In this document: in pieces, positions 23,062 through 34,653 of the stretch
Position numbering within the stretch: position 1 is the stretch's first letter
How the letters are laid out: every line of letters starts with the position of its first letter
Source of the DNA: Paramecium pentaurelia
Lineage: Eukaryota > Ciliophora > Oligohymenophorea > Peniculida > Parameciidae
Assembly: GCA_905183005.1 (NCBI GenBank)
Contig: CAJJDO010000061.1
Span: forward strand, 9,338 to 73,337
Direction: 5' to 3'
Length of the DNA: 64,000 nt
The notes under the pieces: model-generated
Seen by the model: the letters and a program-made list of their open reading frames with translations, nothing else
Databases searched by the model: none
What the model was told of the DNA's origin: nothing
Program-made: the position numbers and the translations under genes

Positions 23062-26001
23062 TCATTATTTAATATTTTCTAAATTAATTTTAACTTAAGC
23101 AATATCAATAATGTTTGTTTCATTATTTTATAATTGCTACAATATCTCATCATCATTAACATATTCCTCTGTGGTTGCAAGGAGTCTAAATGTAATACTT
23201 TTACAAGAATCGTCGGGACCTATATATTTATATTCATTAAATTGAATCCCAATGTCTTCATTCTCTTAGATTTCAGTCCTATTTCTATCAATATTTGGAA
23301 TTAAACAAGCCATATGAGTGTCAGTTTATGCAATTAAAATTAGACTCTTTACTTTATCCTTGACGTATTTCCAATTTATCTTTGGAAGTTATCCTGGATT
23401 GATTAAGTAACCATCCTCAACTTTAGATTTATGATTCTTGTTAAAATCGACTTGTAAAGTAAACTAAGTAAAATGATCAATAGCTCTCCCTAATAAATTA
23501 CCACTTGCACCTCCAATAAAACCTCCAATGATTCCACCTATCACAACTCCAATTGGACCACCTGTAGCACCTAATGCCATTCCACCTTCAATTCCTATAT
23601 AACCTAATCCTATAGCACTTCCAGTTTTTACAGCAATCAACATAGAATTATATACTTTCTCACTTTAAGACAAGAAATCAGACAAGATTACTCCTCCTAC
23701 TGAAATGCTAGTCATAAATGCAGTTAATCCGATTCCAACATAAGGAACTGCTCTTCCAAAAGATTGTACACTTTATGCATATATTAAACCTCCTTAAATA
23801 GTAGCAGAAGCTAATAATCCTTTGCCTAATTTTTATGCATCGATTCCATCGATTATACAGTCAACAGTCAAACTACCAAGTGTTCCTGCTATTACTCCAC
23901 CTATCTACCCTTATATTTTAGCTTATTAGAATTGATAATTCATTTCCTTTGCTTAAATGGATTACATGTTAAATTTCTCACTTTATCCCTGTATTGATTA
24001 TTAAACCTCTTATACTGTTATTGATTTCGTTTCTAATGGTTTTCCTACTTTCTACCATTTATTTGAATATCCATTTTTACCTGTGGCATCTATTTTTTTA
24101 GTAAATGTCAGTTCATTATTGTTATTTGGATTGTGATGCATCAACAATTTATTCCCATCTTAAAGAGTGGCTTCATATGCAAAATTGCCATTCTTATGTT
24201 AAACTTATTGTAAAGAAGTAATCTTCTATCCTTTAAGTTGTTAATAGGATAATAATGAAGTATTACCCTTATATACAGGTTAAGATTACAAAGACGATGG
24301 GTCTACCTTTTAACTATTGGGAACTGTTATTGTTGAGTTTTAAGATTGTTTCATTTTTAATTTTGCTTGTAAGTTTTCTAAATATTCTTTCCAATATTCA
24401 ATGTTGATAATTCCCTTTAAGATCAATGTGCAAATATTTTATCTTAAGGATTTTATGACTTTATCTATAAGTTCTTTTATCGATTAAAAGAATTATTAGG
24501 GATTTTGATTTTAGTATTCAATTTTAATAACTTAGGTATATGTTTTAGTGAGCTTTTCAATTTGACTCAAAACATCAGTGTAATTAGAATGACTTAGAAT
24601 TTTTGTTAATTACATTTGAATCTATCCAAACACATTCACTAATTCATTTTCAATCCTATAGAGAATTTCATCCATATATATTTCTTAATCTTCAAATTCT
24701 TCAGCAAAAAATGATATCAATTCAAAAATTCTTTTACTTTAAAAATTTATTAGTGTTTCAATTTTAGGTTTAATTTTTTCCTCTTTTATTTTGTCCCAAT
24801 AAATCTTTCTCAGCATTGGATCAAGAGCAAATGCATAGTTATTTTTTACTTGCTTAATAGTAACCAAATAGATTGTAATGGGTTCTACTTAAATGCAATT
24901 GATTTCTTAAACAATAAATTCAAATTATGGGAATAATAGTACTTCTTCCTCTTTTGGATATTGGGTATGGTATGCTTATAATTTAAAACATGGATGAGGA
25001 ACATCTTAATCCAATAGGATTTAATAAAGTATTCCATAATTGCCACTTGAACAAAAATTATATGCAATTTCTGAAAGTAAAGATGTACTAGTAATTGTAT
25101 TCCAAAAGAGAGATTTTCCCTCCTTTTATGAAGATTATAGATCTTAGATTATTGTTTCAAATATTTCTTTTGAATCAAAATATATTCCTCTAAAAAGGGA
25201 TGAAAAAAATTTACATTCTTTTAATTAATGTTACTTAAATCCTTGATAAAGACATAGAATAATATTTTTTATTTTTTAATAATTATGCTATGCAAATTAC
25301 TAATTAAAGACTTGATATATCTCTTCTCTACTGTATAGATAAATTAATTTCTCGAACAAATTAAATTTCTCTTTTAAGAATTGTTCTTTTTCTATTTCCT
25401 TCTTTTTTAAATCTTCTAAGATACTTTATTTTTTCTATTATTTGTTTGAAATAGTAAGTAATGCCTCAATTTCATTAAATATGTCTGATTCTTTAGGTTC
25501 TTTATTCTTTCTTATATCCTCTATGACAACTAGAAATTAGATACTCACATGATCCTTTGAATGTTGATATTCTATTGCTTATTGTTAGGGCGGTGATAAC
25601 AATTGTATAAAATCATTGTAAATATCAGTTTAATTCATACTCATAATGACATCTTCATGAGCAGATTGAAAAGAATTCGATACTATAGATTTGATCTAAG
25701 TATTATCGAGGAATAAATTGAGGTGATTAAATTTAGTGCCACAAAACACGATCATATTATGTTTTGTCTGTTTTACAAGTTAATAAGCACATTGAGCACT
25801 CGTTAAGATAGTAACATCTTTATCTTTAATTTTGTGTAATATTTTTAAAGCATCAGGTATATTATCAAATGCTTGAAATAAGTTCTAGTAATCATTTTGT
25901 AATTGTTCACAATAAATCCTATTTTCCCAATTGAATATATTTTTATCAACCCATATAAAAATGGGATATTCCGAACGATTATTATTTTCGATTAAATTCA
26001 T
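23062..26001 (-). CDS. NAD:protein ADP-ribosyltransferase with N-terminal receiver-like domain and glycine-zipper tail
   Basis: The gene starts at 26001 and ends at TGA 23062-23064. Residues 1-130 (YPIFIWVDKNIFNWENRIYC, then AFDNIPDALKIL and VTILTSAQC) look like an alpha/beta fold resembling the domain found before ART domains in some rotifer proteins. A charged helical stretch follows. The ART core is clear and matches the R-S-E class: LFRGIYFDSKEIFE (Arg, about 25190), FWNTITSTSLLSEIAYNF (STS, about 25090), GILYQI, and YPKEEEVLLFPQFEFIV (ExE, about 24940). After another helical part, the C-terminal 250 residues hold a glycine-zipper hydrophobic region (GGMALGATGGPIGVVIGG, then IIGGFIGGASG) at about 23500-23590, perhaps membrane-inserting. 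Expected chemistry is mono-ADP-ribosylation of arginine from NAD; targets are unknown. Only 38 bp separate its start from the bZIP gene's stop. Confidence 0.75.
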
Positions 26002-26039
26002 ATGTGTATATTAATAATACTGTTTATATTATATAATAA

Positions 26040-26787
26040 TCAAATAACTTTTTTCTTTTTTAATTTACTTTTTAAAAACACTTTATAGACAACATAGAGA
26101 GCATAGACTAGCCAAAGAGCTATGGCTGAACCAAATAAAAAGGGTTTAATAGAATGAGTGACTGTGATTGGAGTTGAAATGATTGAATCATTTGTTAATT
26201 CTTTTGCACCCATAATGGATTCTTTGGATTCTAATTCTCCTCCATTTAGAAATGCAAAGCCTAATATAACTGAGAAGGCAGTCAAAGTAGCTAAATGACT
26301 ATTTTTAGTAGTGTCTCTTTGTAAAGTGTTATCACTCTGATGTGGTTGTGATTACATAATTAGATTTTACATAAATTCAACCTATTGTTTTAGAACAACA
26401 TTTTCAGCTTACAATTTTGCATTCAACATTTAAAGTTATTGATTCTCTTTTTTCATATCAAGTAGTTCCTATTCCATATCTTGTACATAATTCTTTTACC
26501 TTCCTCGAACTCTATTAGCTGATTCTCTATTTTGTAGTTTCCTAAAATAAATTAATAATATACTTTCTAATCTTTTTATATTATTCTGGATTATCTTCAT
26601 ATCGATATACAATATTGTTTTCATAGATAGGTTCATATTTTTTGGCAATGTTTTTCTTTTTAATCTATACATTTTTTTAATGAGTATCATCAGATGACAT
26701 GCCACTATCTCTACTACTAGTGAATTGATATTGACATGACTGATAGCAATTATCTTCAAAATCAAGGTTAAAGAAATCATCTGTCAT
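26040..26787 (-). CDS. Membrane-anchored bZIP transcription factor
   Basis: ATG 26785-26787 to TGA 26040-26042 with one 22-nt intron (26542-26563) gives 241 residues. The basic region KKLQNRESANRVRGRQKNYV (about residues 74-93) has the bZIP signature N-x7-R and follows an acidic N-terminus. A leucine-zipper-like heptad region follows (EQELLDMKKENQQLQMLNAK, then LQAENVVLKQQVEFM). The protein then has a hydrophobic patch, TAFSVILGFAFLN (about 161), and near its end a strong transmembrane helix, FLFGSAIALWLVYALYVVYK, with a lysine-rich tail. This order (acidic N-terminus, bZIP, membrane anchor) recalls ATF6, CREB3 and plant bZIP28, which are released from the ER by cleavage under stress. Cleavage here is inference. 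Expected action is in the nucleus after release. It is divergently transcribed from the RFC gene across 99 bp. Confidence 0.85.
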
Positions 26788-26886
26788 TTTTATTAATATA
26801 ATATATATTCTTAAATTTCCTTGTCAGATTAATCAAGAATTGTAAATTATATATATATATATATATTTATTTAAATTCCGCGGTCA
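26788..26886. promoter_or_regulatory. Shared divergent promoter, bZIP / RFC
   Basis: Only 99 bp separate the two start codons on opposite strands. It contains an (AT)n run near 26850-26868 and a small GC patch (CCGCGG, 26878-26883) just before the RFC start. Both genes must draw their promoter from here or from within each other. Confidence 0.5.
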
Positions 26887-27858
26887 ATGGAAAACAATTT
26901 AATTTGGTTAGAGAAATATCGTCCAAAAACTCTAGATGAAGTTCATGGCAATTAGGATATTGTTGACAAACTTAGAGCAATAGCAAAAATGGGAAATCTA
27001 CCCAATATTATATTAGTTGGTCCTCCTGGAATTGGGAAAACAAGTAGTGTTCTATGTTTAGCAAGATAAATATTGGGAGATTCAATAAAAGAAAGTGTAC
27101 TTGAATTAAATGCATCTGACGATAGAGGGATTGAGACAGTGAGAGAATAAATAAAAGGATTTGCATAAAAGAAAGTAAATTTATAGGAAGGATAACATAA
27201 AATAGTAATTCTTGATGAAGCTGATAGTTTAACAGAAGGTGCATAATAAGCATTAAGAATGATCATAAGTGATTATTCTACATCAACAAGATTTGTATTG
27301 TCTTGTAATGATTCAACGAAATTGATTGATGCAATACAAAGTAGATGTTGTATATTGAGATTCAATAGATTGAGTGAGAATGAGATTAGAGATCGATTAT
27401 TGGAGATTATAAAATAAGAAAGTGTTACTTACACAAAAGATGGATTAGATGCATTAACTTTTACAGCTGAAGGAGACATGAGATAAGCAATCAATAATTT
27501 ATAAGCAACACATACAGGTTTTGGATTAGTTAATAGAGAAAATGTATTCAAAGTTTGTGATGTACCTAATGTTGATGATTTGAAGAAGATTTTAGCTCAT
27601 ATGTTGAAAGGGGAATTCTAACCTGCTTAATTACTTATGAAGTCAATTTTTGATAATGGGTATATGGCTTATGATGTTACCAATACTTTCAATAAAGTTA
27701 TTTAAAATCATAATGGAGATAGAGATCTTTAATTCGAATTCCTACGATAAATTGCCTTTCTCAAAGCTAGAATCTTAGAGGGTTTACCTACATTCTTATA
27801 GATGTCAGGATTCATTGCTAAATGTTGTAACATATCCAAAAGCTATAATAATAAATGA
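26887..27858 (+). CDS. RFC2: Replication factor C small subunit, RFC2 type (yeast Rfc4)
   Basis: This is an uninterrupted frame of 323 residues from ATG 26887 to TGA 27856-27858, with no intron needed. AAA+ motifs are complete: EKYRPKTLDEVHGNQD, Walker A GPPGIGKTSSVLCLARQ (about residue 45), LELNASDDRG, Walker B VILDEADSLTEGAQQALR (about 107), sensor 1 FVLSCNDSTKLI, and the arginine-finger motif SRC (about 152). The segment FTAEGDMRQAINNLQATHTG with VFKVCDVP is close to human RFC2. RFC loads the PCNA clamp at primer-template junctions in the nucleus. In GAQQALR both conserved glutamines are TAA codons, which is direct evidence for the altered code. The length is as usual for the family. Confidence 0.95.
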
Positions 27859-27917
27859 TTATATATATTTATATACAATTATTGAAATTCTTATTAATAA
27901 AAATTTGGCTGTTAGTC

Positions 27918-29197
27918 ATGCAATAATTCTAAGTCTCTAAAAACAAACAAATAGGTAAACTATTCTAGTATCTAAAATAGCTAATCCTACACAATTATAC
28001 AATCAATTCTAAGTTCGTTCACCCTTCAGTAATGTTGAGAATAAGAGTTTGATGTAAAAGACAGCTAGCGATATGGAAATGATTAATAAACCTGTTGCTC
28101 CAACTAAACAATTAACACATTAATAAACACCCAATGCATCTGAGTATAAAATACAATTTAAAGTTGGAGGAGGAAAGTAACTGTAAAAAGAAGATGCTAA
28201 TTAATTTAATTCATAAACTGCTCCTTTTATTCCCATGAGTCCTCAATAGCGTCATGAGAATGCTTAAATATTGTAATCACCTCAAAATCGTTAACCATAT
28301 TTACTTTCTCCTCAACATCAATCTCCTTAACTTTAATTCTAATCTCCAAATACTAGAGATTTAAAACCATAGCAATTCTTTTCATAAGTGCAAACACAAC
28401 AATAATAACCTAAACAAATTGCTCAATAATCTTCTTTTGTTTCACCTACTCTGATGTAATAATAAAATTCACAAAAGGTAGTGAATTATACTAATACATT
28501 TGCTCTATAAGAGGAATTGAAATGTTTATAATAATAAAGTATTAAGATGACTTAAGAGATTTAGAAATTAGAATCTGAAGCTTAAAGAGTATAATCAGTC
28601 TAATTAATTAAAGAATTAGAAGATAAGATAAAATTACTTAATTAGATGAATAAATAATTATTATTAGATAATGCAGAACTAATGAAAGTGCCTGATGTAT
28701 TGGTATTAAGAGATTTAATAGTCAAATACTAAAATGATAGAAAAGTAGCATATAATCAATTGACAGTGTTGAAGAATGAGATTTAGAATTATAAAGTACG
28801 CTGTGAAGAATTAGAAGGAAAAATAAAAAGTGATAATTCTTAAGAATTGAATGATTTGGTTTAAGAATTGGAAAATAAAGTTTAAACTTTGATTTTAGAA
28901 AATGATAGAATAAATTTATAATTAAAAAATGGGAATAATAATGCAAATTAAATTTAGAAATAAAAACATGAGAATGATCTTGTAAAAGAGAGATTAATAA
29001 AAAGTAGAAAAGAAGAAGAAGCTTTGAAATAATCTTGTTAAAAGGAGGAAATGAAATTGAAATTGTATGAGGAATGTAATGATAAATTGAAATTACTTTA
29101 AGATGAAAATAAAAGATTATAATAAATTCTAAATGATTCAGAATTGAATTAAAATGATTTAAATAGTCTTTAAGAAAAGGTATTAAAATAATAATGA
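27918..29197 (+). CDS. Gln-rich coiled-coil protein
   Basis: ATG 27918 with one 26-nt intron (GTAAACTATTCTAGTATCTA plus AAATAG, near 27956) and TGA 29195-29197 gives 417 residues. The first third is low-complexity, rich in Gln, Ser and Pro (for example PQLQFQSPNTRDLKP), with repeated SPQ motifs that could be phosphorylated. The rest is a continuous coiled coil (KLESEAQRVQSVQLIKELED, ending LNDSELNQNDLNSLQEKVLK). No enzyme motif is visible. A role as a structural or cytoskeletal adaptor is possible but not shown. It lies 59 bp after the RFC gene on the same strand. Its last 150 bp are repeated at 30208-30360 because of the assembly join. Confidence 0.75.
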
Positions 29198-30198
29198 TTT
29201 TAATAGATATAAGTAATAAGGTAAGATAATGAAAGAATGATGAGATAACTAAAATATAAATAATGATTTATATGTAATATATTAGTAGATTGTATGTTGT
29301 TTTTGTTTAATTTACTTTAGTTTATTTTAGCTTATTTTAGCTTAATATAGTTTTGTTGTATAATAATTATATAATATAATTTCCTTAAAAAAAAAAGATG
29401 GATGATGCATATTCGCGATAAGCCTCAACTCCAGCAGATCGGAAGAGTACGTTAGAATCAATGCGAAATGAAAACATGAACTTTGTTGAGTAATCTTAAT
29501 TAGATAGTCTATAGCTCAAACGATGTGATAGTGGAGTATTACAAAAATCAGTAGAAAAATTTATTATGGCTAGATAAGTGAGCGGATTGGATAGATATTT
29601 CTTAGAAATTGAATAGTGGCTCGATGAAGATAAAACATTACATACTAATACTCCATTGGTCCTAGAAGCCGATGATGGAATTGGAAAGAAAACGCTCTTG
29701 GTAAAATGGATGGAATATCATGCCAGAAATAAAAAAGGAGTAAGAGTAATGTAATTAATAGCGATATCCTGATTTCATCATTCCTCATTTTGCCACTTAG
29801 TCAGGAAAAAATAGCAATTATTATTATGCAATATATAGAATCCTTATAAAATTAAGAGAAGCTTTGAATATTAAATAAAAAGTGGAGCTCTTGGAAGAGA
29901 AATTGAGACGTTACTTTTAATATTGGTTAGAAATATGTAGTAGACAATTAGAACAGCAAATTATTAATGGAGCAGAAATAATCTATGATAAAGTATTTCT
30001 ATTTATTTATCACATAGGTAATCCTAGTATTTGAAGGTATCGATAACTTTAGAGAAATCTTGGATATGCATAGAGAAGCTAACGTTAATTTTTGGTTGCC
30101 TAAATATTTTCCAACAAATATTAAAGTTATTGTAACTGCTGAAAGACAATCATCTTCAATGCGATTACTTAAACCTGATTGTTAAGTCATTCCTATTG
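29045..30198. repeat. Redundant segment, left copy (ends at gap)
   Basis: It matches 30208-31360 by eye except for one A less in a poly-A run in the right copy (ten versus nine A near 29387-29396). The left copy stops at the N run; the right copy continues. This is again the pattern of unmerged overlapping contig ends rather than a biological duplication. Confidence 0.88.
29398..30198 (+). pseudogene. Truncated redundant copy of the STAND/coiled-coil gene start
   Basis: This is the 5' part of the gene annotated in full at 30560-34653, running from its ATG to the N gap. It breaks off in mid-exon (CQVIPI) with no sign of decay, so it should be treated as a duplicate of assembly origin rather than a second gene. 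Confidence 0.8.
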
Positions 30199-30207
30199 NN
30201 NNNNNNN
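30199..30207. other. Nine-N assembly gap
   Basis: The run of nine Ns joins two contigs whose ends overlap by about 1.15 kb. The true distance is probably negative (overlap). Confidence 0.95.
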
Positions 30208-31360
30208 GAGGAAATGAAATTGAAATTGTATGAGGAATGTAATGATAAATTGAAATTACTTTAAGATGAAAATAAAAGATTATAATAAATTCTAAATGAT
30301 TCAGAATTGAATTAAAATGATTTAAATAGTCTTTAAGAAAAGGTATTAAAATAATAATGATTTTAATAGATATAAGTAATAAGGTAAGATAATGAAAGAA
30401 TGATGAGATAACTAAAATATAAATAATGATTTATATGTAATATATTAGTAGATTGTATGTTGTTTTTGTTTAATTTACTTTAGTTTATTTTAGCTTATTT
30501 TAGCTTAATATAGTTTTGTTGTATAATAATTATATAATATAATTTCCTTAAAAAAAAAGATGGATGATGCATATTCGCGATAAGCCTCAACTCCAGCAGA
30601 TCGGAAGAGTACGTTAGAATCAATGCGAAATGAAAACATGAACTTTGTTGAGTAATCTTAATTAGATAGTCTATAGCTCAAACGATGTGATAGTGGAGTA
30701 TTACAAAAATCAGTAGAAAAATTTATTATGGCTAGATAAGTGAGCGGATTGGATAGATATTTCTTAGAAATTGAATAGTGGCTCGATGAAGATAAAACAT
30801 TACATACTAATACTCCATTGGTCCTAGAAGCCGATGATGGAATTGGAAAGAAAACGCTCTTGGTAAAATGGATGGAATATCATGCCAGAAATAAAAAAGG
30901 AGTAAGAGTAATGTAATTAATAGCGATATCCTGATTTCATCATTCCTCATTTTGCCACTTAGTCAGGAAAAAATAGCAATTATTATTATGCAATATATAG
31001 AATCCTTATAAAATTAAGAGAAGCTTTGAATATTAAATAAAAAGTGGAGCTCTTGGAAGAGAAATTGAGACGTTACTTTTAATATTGGTTAGAAATATGT
31101 AGTAGACAATTAGAACAGCAAATTATTAATGGAGCAGAAATAATCTATGATAAAGTATTTCTATTTATTTATCACATAGGTAATCCTAGTATTTGAAGGT
31201 ATCGATAACTTTAGAGAAATCTTGGATATGCATAGAGAAGCTAACGTTAATTTTTGGTTGCCTAAATATTTTCCAACAAATATTAAAGTTATTGTAACTG
31301 CTGAAAGACAATCATCTTCAATGCGATTACTTAAACCTGATTGTTAAGTCATTCCTATTG
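30208..31360. repeat. Redundant segment, right copy (continues into unique sequence)
   Basis: It starts inside the 3' end of the coiled-coil gene (its last 150 bp recur at 30208-30360) and holds the 5' part of the next gene. Merging it with 29045-30198 would restore one coiled-coil gene followed about 200 bp later by one STAND gene. Confidence 0.88.
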
Positions 31361-34300
31361 TGTCTGATAAAGCATATATGAAATAGATGGTAAATAATCA
31401 TTTGGGCAAGAATTTATTTATTTAAGTAAATATCAATTATTCTTATATCTTATAGAAATTTGATCAAATTTTAGATATCTTCATTTAACTTAATTATAGA
31501 GTTAGAAATCAACCATTATTTGTAAGATCCTATTTTTCTGTATTTGTACCTTATCCAACAGATGGAGTAGTTGAAGAACATGAAATAGATATATAATTGA
31601 TTGAAAATATCCTGGACCCATTAAATCTTGATCACTTTAAGAAAATGAAAGTTGTTGAAGATCTATTTCAATTTTAATTAGAATATTTCTCTAAAGTATA
31701 ATTGCTTGATAAAGATAAATTTTAAAATGTACTTCTTGTCTTAGCCTTAACATAAAAAGGATTGACATATCCAGAAATAGAATCTGTTTGTGATATCACA
31801 TAATAGGAATGGAAAAGATTTCTTGTGTTCTTTAAGGTTTACATAATGAAACATAGAGATTTATGGTTAATACATAATGAAATATTTAAAAAAGTGGTCA
31901 TTAATCAATATTATTAAGATGTAAATAGTATTTTGGAACTTCATGATAAAATTGCAGCAACTATTGACAAGATAACTCCAAACTCAATTAGAAAATTAGA
32001 AGAATAAACATTTTAATTGTTTAGTGCAAAAAATTACTTTGCTCTCAAAGAAGTTATTAGTATTATTGAGAATTTCTTACTTTTGTTTAATCCCTCTAAT
32101 AAATATGATTTGTGTAGATATTGGCAATCCTTAGAGGAGAATGGATTTGACCCAGTATTAGAATATAATAAAGCTGTTGAAGGTTTTCAAATACACTATC
32201 ACCCAAATGCAGAGGATATGTTTAGAATCATTATTTAGATATCTAGATTTTTAAAGGAATTTGGTGATTTTGAAACTAAAAATACACCTGTCTTTAGACA
32301 TCCTCCTATAATTGGAATACTTAGTGATTTATATGATATTGGATTATTGTATGAAATATTAAAATTGGATCTCTATTATGATAAAGCACCAGAATTGAAG
32401 TAGTTTGATCCAGCTAAACATTTGAAACGTGTAGCTAAACCATTAACAGCTCCAGTATTATCAAAATAGGAATCCTTAAATGTTGAAATAGCCTAAAATA
32501 GAGCAGAAATTAGGTCTCATTATTTAAAGTAATTAAGTAAGCCAGTTGAACCAACTGATAATGAAGAGGAATTACCATAATCAGTAGATTAATTGGCTGA
32601 TGAAATGGATTAAAAATTAAGAAAGACTTTGTAAGCTAAAGAAGATAATTTATCAGAAGATCTACTATAATAAAGTGATAGGGAATCAACAGATTATTAT
32701 TATAAGAGATGGATTTGGATTTAATTTCCTTGGGCTTGTATGAGTGTAAGTAAAAAATGTGATTATTCAACTGTTATTAAGTAATGTTTTTCATCAGCTA
32801 CAGATTATATGAGTGTAGAAGATGAGAATGCATTTACAGAATCTGCACTTAAAATAGCATTAGAAGCAAAAAGAAAGAAAAAGGAAATGTATGAATAAAA
32901 ATACCATGAAGAAGTAAGATTATAAATTATTCCCTAAATATCAGTATTATAATAGAAGAGTATGGATGAAGTTTTTAGAAAATAAAAAAGAGAATAATTA
33001 GATTTTAGTTCATTATCTAGTGCAAGATTTGATAGATCTACAATATCTGTCTTACCTCCATTATCAACAAGAAGTTCTTAAGCTAAGAAAACTAGTTCTC
33101 CAGATCCTATATATCCTCATTTAATGTTCATTACATCTGATTTTACTGATTCTAATCATTTAAATGAAGAATCTAAATCAATAAAATTAACTTAGAGTAG
33201 TTTACCTAATGATGGTAAATAAACCATGCAATTACTTGATTAGATGAAACTTAAAAAAGAAAGAATTAAAGTATTTTCAACTTCTTCAGTTCAACATAAT
33301 TCTTATAAAGTTACTGAAATATTCCCAATTATTAAAGGATCTATTTAAAATCATTCCTCTTAATAATTGAATGTTTTAAATGGTTAATTGAGGATGATGA
33401 AAGGTAAATTGGATTAAATTAGTTATGAGAATCTATAATTGGCTAAGACTTATAAACTCTTGAAAATTATGGATTTTAATAAAGGATATTTGGTAAGAGA
33501 AATGAATAGTTTGGATGGATTAAAATAAACACTTGAAGTGTTAAAAAAATAAACTGATGTGGCTGAAAAAGAATTAAAGAGAAGTTATAAAATGAAAACA
33601 AGAGTCAAAAAGATACTTAAAATATGTAGAGATAATAAATAATAAAATGAAGAGTATATTAGAAATTTAAATTATTTAACTAGAAATTTTATTAAATTAA
33701 TTAAATTTGAAGAATAAGAAATTAAAAAGAGTTAACTGAATATAAAATATGCAAAAAGATAATTTGAAGAATTTTTAAAAGTCTATAAAGAAAAAAGAAA
33801 TCATTAAAGAAACTTAATAATTTAAATCAAAGATAGTTTGCAATAAAAAAAACTTTTAGATAAAATATTTTAAGATGGAGATAAAAGAATTGCAGAATAG
33901 GCTAATGCATCTATCAAAAAATTAAGAAAGAAATTAGCAAAAAAAGAGGATGATTCTAAAAATAAAAAGAATAAAGAAGCTTAAGAAAAAGAAGAAAAGC
34001 ATCTCAGTGAAAAATTATAATAATTAAAAGCTTCATATGAAAAAGTTAAAGGAGGAGTATTTGATATTATGAAAGAAAATTATAATTAAACTAATCAGTT
34101 CATAGATTTTATGGCTCAAAAAGATAGAAAAAGTGAATATGAAATTAAATTATCTGAAAGAAGGTAGAAATATACTGAAATAAAAGAATAAGAAAAAAAA
34201 TTAAATGAACAATTACATACTTATTAGAATGCCTATTTGTCTCTTAATATTCCATAATAATAAGAAACTAAAATTGAAGGTAATTATATTCACTATTAAA

Positions 34301-34653
34301 ATAACCATAGATCCTAATAATGATAAGATATAATCAACAAATTTATAGAAATAAGAATAATATTTGAAAAAGTTAATGCTATTATAAGCAAAACTGGCCA
34401 GTTCATTAGAATAAATTAATGAGAAAAGTAAAATTAAAAAAGATGATTCTGTATTATATATTGTAGATTATTATAGATAATTGAAGAATTAAAGAGGAGA
34501 TAATAATTAATAATTAAAAATGAAGGGGAAGCATCATATCAAAATCTTATAAAGGATAAATACGACATTAATTCCTTATTAAAGAAAAGTGCACCCTTTT
34601 ATTTTCCTAAAAGATATACAGTTCATAGTAGTAGATAACCAAGTGAAGAATGA
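30560..34653 (+). CDS. P-loop (STAND/NACHT-like) NTPase with long C-terminal coiled coil
   Basis: ATG 30560 to TGA 34651-34653 with five introns (22, 25, 30, 31 and 26 nt) gives 1319 residues in an exact frame. A degenerate Walker A, LEADDGIGKKTLLVKWMEYH, lies at about residues 92-111. A Walker-B-like VILVFEGIDNF and a sensor-like NIKVIVTAERQ follow, as in NACHT/nephrocystin-3 type ATPases. A helical winged-helix-like region extends to about residue 650, then a low-complexity linker, then coiled coil (LKKQTDVAEKELKRSYKMKT and on). The C-terminal end includes KKSAPFYFPKRYTVHSSRQP. The layout suits a large scaffold, perhaps of cilia or basal bodies; that is inference. Start and splice choices rest on frame continuity, and the last two introns are needed to reach the conserved-looking tail. 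Confidence 0.8.

Noticed and set aside
24885..25067. Minus-strand 60-codon frame starting MHIIFVQ
   Set aside because: It is out of frame with the ART core, whose motifs lie across the same bases.
26496..26780. Minus-strand 94-codon frame ending NRESANRVRGR
   Set aside because: Its first part is a wrong frame that runs through an unspliced intron; the real bZIP frame starts at 26787 with a 22-nt intron.
26952..27266. Two minus-strand frames over the RFC gene
   Set aside because: They are antisense to a strongly conserved RFC frame.
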